In this document: piece after piece, positions 41,959 to 50,717 of the stretch
How positions within the stretch are numbered: position 1 is the stretch's first letter
Layout: every line of letters begins with the position of its first letter
From: Streptosporangium violaceochromogenes
Lineage (GTDB): Bacteria; Actinomycetota; Actinomycetes; Streptosporangiales; Streptosporangiaceae
DNA length: 64,000 nt
Assembly: GCF_014654615.1 (NCBI RefSeq)
Contig: NZ_BNBB01000008.1
Location: 62,001 to 126,000 of the forward strand
Direction: 5' to 3'
Program-made: the position numbers and the translations under genes
Notes under the pieces: generated by a model
What the model was told of the DNA's origin: nothing
The model's input: only the letters and a program-made list of their open reading frames with translations
The model's database searches: none

Positions 41959-43455
41959 ATGTTCCTCTGGGGTACGGCCACCGCGTCCTACCAGATCGAG
42001 GGCGCCGTCGCCGAGGGCGGCCGGGGCCCCTCCATCTGGGACACCTTCACCCACGAACCCGGCCGCGTCCGCGACGGCCACACCGGCGACGTCACCTGCG
42101 ACCACTACCACCGCTGGCCCGAGGACGTCGCGCTGATGGCCGGACTCGGCGTGAACTCCTACCGTTTCTCCATCGCCTGGCCGAGGGTCCAGCCCACCGG
42201 CGCGGGGCCGGTCAACCAGGCGGGACTGGACTTCTACGACCGGCTCGTCGACGCACTCGGCGAAAAGGGCGTCATCCCGGCCGCCACCCTGTTCCACTGG
42301 GACCTGCCCCAGCCGCTCCAGGACGAGGGGGGCTGGCTCAACCGTGACACCGCCCACCGTTTCGCCGACTACGCCGCGGCCGTGGCCGACCGGCTCGCCG
42401 ACCGGATCCCCATGTGGATCACCCTGAACGAACCCTTCGTGCACATGGTCTACGGCTACGCCCTGGGCAACCACGCCCCCGGCAGGACCCTGCTGCTGGA
42501 CGCCCTGCCGGTGGCCCACCACCAGTTGCTCGGTCACGGCCTGGCCGTACAGGCCCTGCGCGACCGGGGCGCGCGGCAGGTGCTGATCACCAACAACTGC
42601 ACCCCGGTCTGGCCCGCCTCCGGCGCCCCCGCCGACCTGGCCGCCGCCGAGGCCTACGACACCCTGCACAACCGCCTGTTCAACGACCCCGTGCTGCTTG
42701 GGAAATATCCCGACATGTCAGCATTCGGTGTGGAGTTGGACTGCGTCCGGGACGGTGACCTCGACCTGATCGGCGCCCCTCTCGACGGCATCGGCATCAA
42801 CTACTACAACCCCACCCGCATCGCCGCCCCCACCGCCGAGGGCCTGCCGTTCACCGACGCCGGCGTCACCGGCTACCCCACCACCGCCTTCGGCTGGCCC
42901 GTCGTCCCCGACGGCCTCCGGCAGCTTCTCCTCGACCTCGCCGCCCGCTACGGCGACGCCCTCCCGCCCGTCTACGTCACCGAGAACGGCTGCTCCCAGC
43001 CCGACCTTCCGGGCCCCGACGGAACGGTCGGCGACCAGGACCGCATCGCCTACCTGGAAGGCCACATCGACGCCGTCGAGCAGGCCCGCTCCGAGGGCGT
43101 GGACGTCCGCGGTTACTACGTCTGGTCCCTGCTGGACAACTTCGAGTGGGCCGAGGGGTTCCACCAGCGTTTCGGCCTCGTCCACGTCGACTTCGCCACC
43201 GGGAGACGCACCCCCAAGGCCTCCTACCACTGGTACAGGAACCGGATCGCGACAGATCAGGCGCGGGGAGACGCTTCAAGAACCGGGAAATCCGCGGGCC
43301 GGCACCTCGGCGCTCGCACCTGCAGGAAGCCCGCATCGTCACCCCGAGACCTGCGGGAACGGCTGTGCGCCCGGCGCGAATACCGCATCGGATGCGACAC
43401 GCGTTCCTTTCGGAACACCGGCTTTCAGAACACCGAGATGTGGACGTGGTCGTAG
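41959..43455 (+). CDS. GH1 family beta-glucosidase with unusual C-terminal tail
   Basis: 498 residues, start ATG 41959 after GGGAGGTCAAG. GH1 features: FLWGTATASYQIEGA at the start, acid/base Glu in WITLNEPFVH, nucleophile Glu in VYVTENGCSQ, and FEWAEGFHQRFGLVHVDF near the end. The enzyme hydrolyses beta-glucosides or related disaccharides; no signal peptide, so intracellular. GH1 enzymes normally stop soon after the SYHWYR motif; here the frame continues for about 65 Arg-, Thr- and Cys-rich residues and overlaps the convergent gene by 31 bases. The tail probably arose by loss of the original stop. Confidence 0.88.
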   Translation: MFLWGTATASYQIEGAVAEGGRGPSIWDTFTHEPGRVRDGHTGDVTCDHYHRWPEDVALMAGLGVNSYRFSIAWPRVQPTGAGPVNQAGLDFYDRLVDALGEKGVIPAATLFHWDLPQPLQDEGGWLNRDTAHRFADYAAAVADRLADRIPMWITLNEPFVHMVYGYALGNHAPGRTLLLDALPVAHHQLLGHGLAVQALRDRGARQVLITNNCTPVWPASGAPADLAAAEAYDTLHNRLFNDPVLLGKYPDMSAFGVELDCVRDGDLDLIGAPLDGIGINYYNPTRIAAPTAEGLPFTDAGVTGYPTTAFGWPVVPDGLRQLLLDLAARYGDALPPVYVTENGCSQPDLPGPDGTVGDQDRIAYLEGHIDAVEQARSEGVDVRGYYVWSLLDNFEWAEGFHQRFGLVHVDFATGRRTPKASYHWYRNRIATDQARGDASRTGKSAGRHLGARTCRKPASSPRDLRERLCARREYRIGCDTRSFRNTGFQNTEMWTWS

Positions 43456-44336
43456 TGGTTGGCGGTGATGCCGCCCCGGTCGGACATCATCCGCCAGCCC
43501 GCGCCGGTGCGGATGTCGTAGTACCGCTGCTGCCAGATGATGTACATGATGCCGAGTTCGCGGCCGTGGTCGATGGCCCACTGGGCGAGACGGTCGCCGC
43601 GTTCCTTGGCCTCCTGGGTGGGCATGCTCCCGCCGGTGCTCATCATGAAGTCGCAGGCCCGGCCGCTGCCGTGGTCACCGGGGTCACCCACGCGCAGGCA
43701 GCCCACGGCGTAGGGCATCGGGAAGTTCTGCAGGATGGTGTTGCGGACGTTGACCATGCGGGGGGTGAGGCCGTCGCTGCTCGAAGGGGGCTGGTAGCTG
43801 TACTTGGCGAGCAGGGCCTCGATGCGGACGCGGTTCTTCTTGAGTTTGACGATGTCGTTCTTGAGATTGACGATCTTGGCGTCGGCCGCCTTCTCGGCGG
43901 TCCGGGCGTCTTTGATCAACTGCTTGACCTGGTTGAGCCGGCCCGCGCGCTGGCCGGTCAGGTAGGACATGGTGGCGACCTGGTCCAGCACGAGCCCGGC
44001 GTTTCCCTGGAAGCTCAGCAGGTTGCTGTCGTCCAGCCGGGCACCCATGTAGGCGCTCTGGGCGAAGCGCACCACGTCGACCTGGGCGGTGGCGAGGGTC
44101 TGTTTCAGGGCCTTGGCGTTGACGGCGGCCTTGCTCGCCTGGACCCGGGTCTCCTCCAGGCTCTGCACCTGCCCCCGGTATCTCTTGTTGATCCGGTCGG
44201 CCTCGCGGGTGAGTTTGCGCAGCTCGGCCTCGGGGTTGGGTTTGGCGGCCCGCTGTACGACGGCCCCGGCCGCGACCGGGGTCAGGAGCAGGACGGAGAG
44301 GACGGCGCCGAGCACGTTGGAGCGAACCGATCTCAC
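43425..44336 (-). CDS. Exported coiled-coil protein with ARB-07466-like C-terminal domain
   Basis: 303 residues from GTG 44336 with GGAGGTGAGC upstream. A signal peptide or N-terminal anchor (VLGAVLSVLLLTPVAAGAVV) is followed by a long coiled coil to about residue 190 (heptads through LRKLTREADRINKRY and KIVNLKNDIVKLKKN). The C-terminal domain (about 200-303) has the pattern GDHGSGRACDFM, WAIDHGRELGIMYIIW, and HYDHVHISVF, reminiscent of metal-binding D-alanyl-D-alanine peptidase folds. Probably acts at the cell wall. The stop lies inside the tail of the convergent GH1 gene. Confidence 0.8.
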   Translation of the reverse strand: MRSVRSNVLGAVLSVLLLTPVAAGAVVQRAAKPNPEAELRKLTREADRINKRYRGQVQSLEETRVQASKAAVNAKALKQTLATAQVDVVRFAQSAYMGARLDDSNLLSFQGNAGLVLDQVATMSYLTGQRAGRLNQVKQLIKDARTAEKAADAKIVNLKNDIVKLKKNRVRIEALLAKYSYQPPSSSDGLTPRMVNVRNTILQNFPMPYAVGCLRVGDPGDHGSGRACDFMMSTGGSMPTQEAKERGDRLAQWAIDHGRELGIMYIIWQQRYYDIRTGAGWRMMSDRGGITANHYDHVHISVF

Positions 44337-44635
44337 GTCTCGCTCACCTCCAGAGCCCCTCGCGGACGGAGCGAAACTATAGAAGACGATCTTGGTGCCC
44401 GCCACCGAAACCCGGGAACTCACGCACCATTGACGAACTATCTACCAGTGTGTGGCGCTTTGAACAAACGCCCCGGCCACCACGGAGCGGAAGATCGCTC
44501 CACGGAGCGTTCCCTTGCCATCGCCCGCAGAGCATGATTCGGTTTCGAGTGCGAGAACCCCGCGGGACCCCTGCCCGGACGGCACCGTCCGCCCGGCGCC
44601 GGCCCCGGCCCACCGAATGAGGGAGGCGACGCGTC

Positions 44636-46069
44636 ATGCGCCGGTACGACACGCTTTTCATCGGGGGCGACTGGGTGGCCCCCGCGGGCACCGGGACCAT
44701 CGAGGTGATCTCCCCCCACACCGAGGAGATCGTGGGCCGCGTCCCCGACGGCACCCCCGCCGACATGGACCGCGCGGTGGCCGCCGCCCGCCGGGCGTTC
44801 GACCACGGCCCCTGGCCCCGGATGACGATGGCCGAGCGCGCGGCCGCCGTCGGCGGGCTCGCCGAGATCTACGCGTCCCGGCAGGCCGAGATGGCCGAGC
44901 TCATCACCCTGGAGATGGGCTCCCCGATCACCTTCTCCCACCTGGCGCAGGTTCCCCAGCCGCTCGCCATGCTGCGGTACTACGCCGAGCTCGGCGCGAC
45001 GTTCCCCGTCGAGGAGGAACGGCCGGGCACCTTCGGCCCGGTGACCGTCCGCCGCGAACCGGTCGGCGTGGTCGCCGCCGTGGTCCCGTGGAACGTCCCG
45101 CAGTTCACCATCATGGTCAAGCTGGCCCCCGCCCTCGTCGCCGGATGCACGGTCGTGGTCAAGCCCGCCCCCGAGACCCCGCTGGACGCCTATCTTCTGG
45201 CCGAGGTGGTCAGGGAGGCCGGGCTGCCCGACGGCGTCGTCAACATCGTCGCCGCCGGACGCGAGACCGGCGAGCACCTGATCTCGCACCCGGACGTGGA
45301 CAAGGTCGCCTTCACCGGTTCCACCGCCGCCGGCCGCCGCATCGCCTCGATCTGCGGCGAGAGCCTCAAGCGGTGCACCCTGGAACTCGGCGGCAAGTCG
45401 GCGGCGATCATCCTGGACGACTGCGACCTGTCCTCCGCCATGGGCTTCCTGTCACTGGCCACCCTGATGAACAACGGCCAGGCCTGTGTCGCCCAGAGCC
45501 GCGTCCTGGCCCCGCGCGAGCGCTACGACGAGGTCGTGGACGCCGTCGCGGCGATGGTCGCGGGTATGCCGGTCGGCGATCCCGCCGATCCGGCGACCGG
45601 CATCGGCCCGCTGGTCGCGGAACGCCAGCGGGAGCGGGTGGAGGGATACATCAGAATCGGCCTGAAGGAGGGGGCCAAACCCGTCGTCGGCGGTCTGGAG
45701 CGCCCGCGCGACCGGGGCTGGTACGTCGCGCCGACCGTCTTCGCCGGGGCCACCAACGAGATGCGGATCGCCCGCGAGGAGATCTTCGGCCCGGTCCTGA
45801 CCGTGATCCCCTACGAGGACGAGGCCGACGCCGTCCGCATCGCCGACGACAGCGACTACGGTCTGGCCGGGACGGTGTGGACCGCGGACCCCGGACGCGG
45901 CCTGGACGTCGCCCGTAGGGTCCGCGCCGGAGCCTACGGCGTCAACCTCTTCATGATCGAGACGAACGTCCCGTTCGGCGGCTTCAAGAGCAGTGGCATC
46001 GGCCGTGAACTCGGCCCCGAGGGCCTTTCGGCCTACCTGGAGCCCAAGTCGATCGCCCGTCTGGGCTAG
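44636..46069 (+). CDS. Aldehyde dehydrogenase (NAD(P)-dependent)
   Basis: 477 residues, start ATG 44636 after GAGGGAGGCGACGCGTC. Standard ALDH motifs: VVPWNVPQFTIMVKLAPALV near 150, the NAD-site FTGSTAAGRRIA, catalytic Glu in LELGGKSAAII near 252 and catalytic Cys in NNGQACVAQSR near 285, then EEIFGPVLTVI. The aldehyde substrate is not evident. The 299-base gap upstream (44337-44635) is divergent with the coiled-coil gene and shows no further gene. Confidence 0.92.
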   Translation: MRRYDTLFIGGDWVAPAGTGTIEVISPHTEEIVGRVPDGTPADMDRAVAAARRAFDHGPWPRMTMAERAAAVGGLAEIYASRQAEMAELITLEMGSPITFSHLAQVPQPLAMLRYYAELGATFPVEEERPGTFGPVTVRREPVGVVAAVVPWNVPQFTIMVKLAPALVAGCTVVVKPAPETPLDAYLLAEVVREAGLPDGVVNIVAAGRETGEHLISHPDVDKVAFTGSTAAGRRIASICGESLKRCTLELGGKSAAIILDDCDLSSAMGFLSLATLMNNGQACVAQSRVLAPRERYDEVVDAVAAMVAGMPVGDPADPATGIGPLVAERQRERVEGYIRIGLKEGAKPVVGGLERPRDRGWYVAPTVFAGATNEMRIAREEIFGPVLTVIPYEDEADAVRIADDSDYGLAGTVWTADPGRGLDVARRVRAGAYGVNLFMIETNVPFGGFKSSGIGRELGPEGLSAYLEPKSIARLG

Positions 46070-46104
46070 ACCCGGGCGGGTGGACCGGCCCCGGGCGTGC
46101 CCGC

Positions 46105-46131
46105 GGCGCACCGCACCACACGTGCGGCGCC
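46105..46131. terminator. Hairpin between convergent ALDH and acetate kinase genes
   Basis: Arms GGCGCACCGCA / TGCGGCGCC with one bulge and a seven-base loop, 36 bases after the aldehyde dehydrogenase stop. Confidence 0.5.
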
Positions 46132-46284
46132 TGAGACGGACGAACGGCCCAGCACGCCCCCGCGACGCTGGACCACCGCCCGACCACCTGAGAGAGTCGC
46201 CCCACGAGTCCCGCCGCGCGGTGACTCGCGTCCCGTGAGCCTCTCCTGGCGGATTTCGTCCGTCCGTTGTTAGGTAGACGTCGT

Positions 46285-47469
46285 TTATCGGGGATTGGTT
46301 CGCGACACGATCGCGAGAGTTTGCCGGGCGATCTCCAGCTCCTCGTCGGTGGGGATCACCATGACCTTCACCGGTGAGCCGTCGGGGGAGATCAGGCGCT
46401 CCCCGCGGGCGTTGCGTCCGGGGTCGACGGCGATGCCGAGTGCCTCCAGCCCGGCCAGCGCGATCTCCCTGACCAGCGGCGCGTTCTCCCCCACGCCCCC
46501 GGTGAACGCGATCACGTCCACCGTGCCGAGCACGGCGTAGTAGGCCCCGACGTACTTGCGCAGCCGGTGGCAGTAGACCGCCAGGGCCAGCTCGGCCTCG
46601 GCGTCCCCGGCGGCGAGGCGCTCCCGCACCACGCGCATGTCGTTGTCGCCGCACAGGCCGAGCATGCCGCTGCGTCGGTTGAGCAGCGTGTCGATCTCGT
46701 CGAGGGACATCCCGGCGGTCCGGCCCAGATAGACGACCACCGCCGGGTCGAGATCGCCGCTGCGGGTCCCCATGACGAGACCCTCCAGCGGGGTCATGCC
46801 CATCGAGGTCTCCACGCAGCGCCCGTCCGACACCGCCGAGGCGCTGGCGCCGTTGCCCAGGTGCAGCACGATCACATTGCCCCGCGGCCTGCCCGCCGCC
46901 AGGGCCGCCTTCCGGGAGACGTAGGCGTGCGAGGTGCCGTGGAAGCCGTAGCGGCGGATCCTCAGCCGCTCGGCCGTCTCACGGTCGATCGCGTAGGTCG
47001 CGGCGGCCTCCGGGATCGTGGAGTGGAAGGCGGTGTCGAAGACCGCCACCTGCGGCAGGTCGGGGCGGAGCCTCCGGGCGATCTCGATGCCGACCAGGTT
47101 GGGCGGGTTGTGCAGCGGGGCGAGCGGGACGAGCTCCTCGATCTTCCCGATCACCTCGTCGGTGATCGGTGTGGGCTCGGTGAAGGTCGTGCCGCCGTGC
47201 ACCACCCGGTGCCCGATCGCGGTCAGCTCGGGGGAGTCCAGGCCGAGCCCCTCGCCCGCCAGCTCGGCGGCGACGATCTTCAGGGCCTCCTCGTGGTCGG
47301 CCACGGGGGATCCGGGCTCGCCGATCCGCTCCACCATCCCCGACGCCAGCCGCCGGTCCCCGGCCATCAGCGCGTACTTCACCGAGGACGACCCGGTGTT
47401 CAGCACCAGCACGCGGCCCGCGACGCCCCCCTCACCGCCGCTCCCCTCGCCGCTCACTCCGTGACTCAC
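46285..47469 (-). CDS. ackA: Acetate kinase
   Basis: 394 residues. Acetokinase motifs: VLVLNTGSSSVKYAL near residue 20, GHRVVHGG near 87, FDTAFHSTIP, RYGFHGTSHAYV, VIVLHLGNGASASAV, and FTGGVGENAPLVRE near 320. It interconverts acetyl phosphate + ADP and acetate + ATP. GTG 47469 overlaps the pta stop as GTGA, a classic coupled pair; the first 16 residues are low-complexity, so a start a few codons later is possible. A long upstream frame is only the shadow of pta. Confidence 0.95.
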   Translation of the reverse strand: MSHGVSGEGSGGEGGVAGRVLVLNTGSSSVKYALMAGDRRLASGMVERIGEPGSPVADHEEALKIVAAELAGEGLGLDSPELTAIGHRVVHGGTTFTEPTPITDEVIGKIEELVPLAPLHNPPNLVGIEIARRLRPDLPQVAVFDTAFHSTIPEAAATYAIDRETAERLRIRRYGFHGTSHAYVSRKAALAAGRPRGNVIVLHLGNGASASAVSDGRCVETSMGMTPLEGLVMGTRSGDLDPAVVVYLGRTAGMSLDEIDTLLNRRSGMLGLCGDNDMRVVRERLAAGDAEAELALAVYCHRLRKYVGAYYAVLGTVDVIAFTGGVGENAPLVREIALAGLEALGIAVDPGRNARGERLISPDGSPVKVMVIPTDEELEIARQTLAIVSRTNPR

Positions 47470-49508
47470 TCCGCGACCTCCTGGGCCTGGACGGCGGTGA
47501 TGGCCACCGTGCTCACGATGTCGGTGACCAGCGCGCCGCGCGACAGGTCGTTGACCGGCCTGCGCAGCCCCTGCAGGACGGGCCCGACCGCGACGGCCCC
47601 GGCCGAGCGCTGCACGGCCTTGTAGGTGTTGTTGCCGGTGTTGAGGTCCGGGAAGATCAGCACGGTGGCCCGTCCGGCGACCTCGGAGCCGGGCAGCTTG
47701 GCCGCCGCGACCCCGGGGTCCACCGCGGCGTCGTACTGGATCGGCCCCTCGACCAGCAGGTCCGGCGCCCGCTCCCTCACCAGCGCGGTGGCCCGGCGCA
47801 CCTTGTCCACGTCCGCGCCGGTGCCGGAGCGGCCGGTGGAGTACGACAGCATCGCGACCCGCGGCTCGATGCCGAACCGCCGCGCCGTACGGGCCGAGGA
47901 GATCGCGATGTCGGCGAGCTGCTCGGCGTCGGGATCGGGGTTGATCGCGCAGTCGCCGTAGACGAGCACCCGGTCGGCCAGGCACATGAAGAACACCGAG
48001 GAGACGATCGAGGTGCCGGGGACCGTCTTGATGATCTGGAAGGCGGGCAGAATCGTGGCGGCCGTGGTGTGGGCGGCGCCGGAGACCATGCCGTGCACGA
48101 TCCCCCGGTGCAGCATCATCGTGCCGAAGAAGTTGACGTCGGTCATCACCTCCGCCGCCCGCTGGGGCGTCATGCCCTTGTGCGCCCGCAGCCGGGCGTA
48201 CTCCGTGACGAAGGTGTCGCGCAGCGGGGAGGTCAGCGGGTCGACGACGGCCGCGCCGGACAGGTCGAGGCCGAGGTCGGCGACGCGGCGGCGGACGACC
48301 TCCTGACGGCCCAGCAGGGTGATGTCGACGATGCCGCGCCGGAGCAGGATGTCGGCGGCCCGCAGGATCCGGTCCTCCTCCCCCTCGGGAAGCACGATGT
48401 GCCTGCGATCGGCCCGCGCCCGCTCCAGCAGGGTGTGCTCGAACATCATGGGGGTGAGCCGTTCGGGGCGGGCCAGCTCGATCCGGTCGGCCAGGCCGGC
48501 GACGTCCACGTGGGTCTCGAAGTGCCCCAGCGCCGTCTCGATCTTGCGCGGGTTGTCCGGGGTGAGCCGTCCCTCCAGCCCGTCCAGGGTGGTGGCGACG
48601 GTGAAGCTGTCGGCGGCGGCCGACAGCACCGGCATGCCGGGCGCCAGGCGGGCCGTCAGCTTCCGTACGGCCGCGGTGGGCTCCTGGCCCACCGTGAGCA
48701 CCACACCGGAGGGCCTGACGGTGCTCGCGGCCTCGGCCGCCGCCGAGGCGAGCAGCAGGTCGGAGCGGTCTCCCGGCGTGATCACCAGCGCCCCCTCCGT
48801 CAGGTGCTCCAGGAACAGCGGGAGCGTGGCACCGCCGAACACGAACCCGAGCACGTCCCGGCGCAGGCCGTCCTCGTCCCCCTGGAGCTGCTTGGCGTCC
48901 ACGGCCCGCATGACCTGGCCGACGGTGGGCGCCGACAGCGCGGGGTTCTCCGGGATGAGATAGCCGGGCACCGGCAGACCCGCCTCGGCGGTCGTCCCCT
49001 GGGGCACCCGGTTGGCGATCACCGCGAGCACAGTGCCACCGAGGTCGGAGAAGACCTGGTACCCGGTCCGCATCTCCATCACGATCTCGTCCGCCCGTTT
49101 TCCGTGCGCGCCCACCACCACGAGCACCGGGGCGCCGAACTCGGCGGCGAGGCGGACGTTGAACGCCAGCTCCCTGGGAAGGTCGTCGGTGGCGAAGGAA
49201 CTGCCCAGCACCAGTAGCGCCTCGCACTGCTTCTCCAGCGCGTGATAGCGGGACAGCAGCCGGGCGACGAGCTCCTCCGCGCCCCGCCGCGCGTAGATGT
49301 CGGCCGCCTCCTCGGCGGTGACCCCGATCGCCGAGGCCGCGGGACGGTATCGGGTGGTGAGGAGGTCCAGCGTGCGGTCGTCGCCCCTGGTGATCGGCCG
49401 GAACACCCCCGTACGGCCGACGCGCCGGGTGAGCAGCTCCATCAGGCCGAGCTCGACGATCTGCCGGCCGTCCCCGCGTCCGAGTCCGGCCACGTAGATG
49501 CTGCGCAT
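47466..49508 (-). CDS. pta: Phosphate acetyltransferase
   Basis: 680 residues, the long three-domain form. An N-terminal P-loop-like region (SIYVAGLGRGDGRQIVELGL; the usual GxxxGKS is degenerate), a DRTGG-type regulatory domain around 210-320, and the C-terminal catalytic domain from about 345 (HIVLPEGEEDRILRAADILL, GMVSGAAHTTAATILPAFQI, MLSYSTGRSGTG, DLNTGNNTYKAVQRSA). It makes acetyl phosphate from acetyl-CoA. In an operon with ackA; no phosphoketolase gene is adjacent. Confidence 0.95.
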   Translation of the reverse strand: MRSIYVAGLGRGDGRQIVELGLMELLTRRVGRTGVFRPITRGDDRTLDLLTTRYRPAASAIGVTAEEAADIYARRGAEELVARLLSRYHALEKQCEALLVLGSSFATDDLPRELAFNVRLAAEFGAPVLVVVGAHGKRADEIVMEMRTGYQVFSDLGGTVLAVIANRVPQGTTAEAGLPVPGYLIPENPALSAPTVGQVMRAVDAKQLQGDEDGLRRDVLGFVFGGATLPLFLEHLTEGALVITPGDRSDLLLASAAAEAASTVRPSGVVLTVGQEPTAAVRKLTARLAPGMPVLSAAADSFTVATTLDGLEGRLTPDNPRKIETALGHFETHVDVAGLADRIELARPERLTPMMFEHTLLERARADRRHIVLPEGEEDRILRAADILLRRGIVDITLLGRQEVVRRRVADLGLDLSGAAVVDPLTSPLRDTFVTEYARLRAHKGMTPQRAAEVMTDVNFFGTMMLHRGIVHGMVSGAAHTTAATILPAFQIIKTVPGTSIVSSVFFMCLADRVLVYGDCAINPDPDAEQLADIAISSARTARRFGIEPRVAMLSYSTGRSGTGADVDKVRRATALVRERAPDLLVEGPIQYDAAVDPGVAAAKLPGSEVAGRATVLIFPDLNTGNNTYKAVQRSAGAVAVGPVLQGLRRPVNDLSRGALVTDIVSTVAITAVQAQEVAE

Positions 49509-49653
49509 GCTCCTCGTTCCCTGGTTCGACGTGCCCGGCGTGCCCCGGCGGCCTTCCCTCGTCCTTCCTTCCCGAAGCCCTCCCCGGCCCTTCCCGACGC
49601 CCTCCCCTTCCGAAGCCCATCCTTCCCGATGGAGGCCCGTGCCCGTCAGGAGG

Positions 49654-50472
49654 TCAGGCGTGCGCGCCGGCCCACCGCCCGATCCGGCGGATCAGGCCGG
49701 GCGTGGCCGCCGACTCCCCGTGGCCGTACCCGGGCTCGATCCACAGTTCCTTCGGTTCCCGGGCGGCGTCGTGGATCTGGTGCGCGTGGTCGAGGGGGAA
49801 GAAGGCGTCGGCGTCGCCGTGGACGACCAGCAGGGGCACCGGGGAGATGTACGCCGCCGCCTCGTGGGGTGCCGGGGGCACCGGGTCCCAGGTCCCCTTC
49901 CGGATGCGCGTCCGCCTGCCCACCCGCGCGGCCCAGCGGCCGAACGGCCGCTCGATCGCCCAGTGGACCTGGCGCATCGGCCGGGTGCCGCGGTAGTACC
50001 ACCGCGCGGGCGCGCTGACCGCGACCACCGCGTCCACCGCCCCCTCCCCCGCCTCCTGCCGCGTCTCCCCGCCCGCGGCCCCGCCCCCGCCGGCCCGGAT
50101 CACGGCTCCGCGCCGGCCCGCGTGCCGGAGGGCCACCGCCCCGCCCATCGAGAAGCCGACGACGGCCACCCGGGAGTGGCCGACCGCCCGCGCGTACCGG
50201 ACCGCCGCGTCCAGGTCGAGGGTCTCCCTGTCCCCGACGGTCGACTCGCCCCCCGAACGGCCGTGCCCCCGGAAGTCGAAGGAGATCACCCCGCCGAACT
50301 CGCTGAGCACGTGGGTGATCCGCCGGGTGGGGCGCGCCGTGAGCGACCCGGTGAAGCCGTGCGCCAGGATGATCCCCAGCTCTCCGGCCCCGCGCGCGGG
50401 GGTGTGCGCGGCGTTGATCCGCACGTTGTCCTCGGTCCTGAGCGTCAGGGCGTAAGACGGGGCGAACGGCAT
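49654..50472 (-). CDS. Alpha/beta hydrolase
   Basis: 272 residues from ATG 50472 (GTG 50493 possible). Oxyanion HGFTGS near residue 37, FDFRGHGRSGG, nucleophile elbow GFSMGG near 105, Asp in VVHGDADAFF and His in PGYGHGESA, so the triad is complete. An Arg/Gly-rich insertion of about 25 residues follows the nucleophile (GRRGAVIRAGGGGAAGGE). No signal peptide; a general esterase or lipase-like hydrolase with unknown substrate. Divergent from typA. Confidence 0.85.
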   Translation of the reverse strand: MPFAPSYALTLRTEDNVRINAAHTPARGAGELGIILAHGFTGSLTARPTRRITHVLSEFGGVISFDFRGHGRSGGESTVGDRETLDLDAAVRYARAVGHSRVAVVGFSMGGAVALRHAGRRGAVIRAGGGGAAGGETRQEAGEGAVDAVVAVSAPARWYYRGTRPMRQVHWAIERPFGRWAARVGRRTRIRKGTWDPVPPAPHEAAAYISPVPLLVVHGDADAFFPLDHAHQIHDAAREPKELWIEPGYGHGESAATPGLIRRIGRWAGAHA

Positions 50473-50717
50473 GCCCAAGAGCTTAGAACGCACCGGGCCC
50501 GACCCGCGCCGCCCGCTTTCCCCGGGCTTTCCGTGAGGGTTTCCGCCCCTGGAAAACCGAGGTGAACGCCCCGATGAACATGCCGGACAAGGTGCCCGAA
50601 AGGGGGAGGAGGGCGGACCATGTACGGCGGAGACGTGAGACTGATTGTGCGGATCAACTAAAATGGTAGAGCCGCACGGTCCGCGGCCACCTCCACGATC
50701 ACAGAGTGAGACCCCAC

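Noticed and set aside
44337..44460. c-di-AMP (ydaO) riboswitch before the coiled-coil cell-wall gene
   Set aside because: Such switches precede similar genes, but the conserved core bases could not be found.
46285..49620. Apparent 1111-residue fusion ending in acetate kinase
   Set aside because: The upstream part is an out-of-frame reading of pta; pta and ackA are separate, overlapping by four bases.
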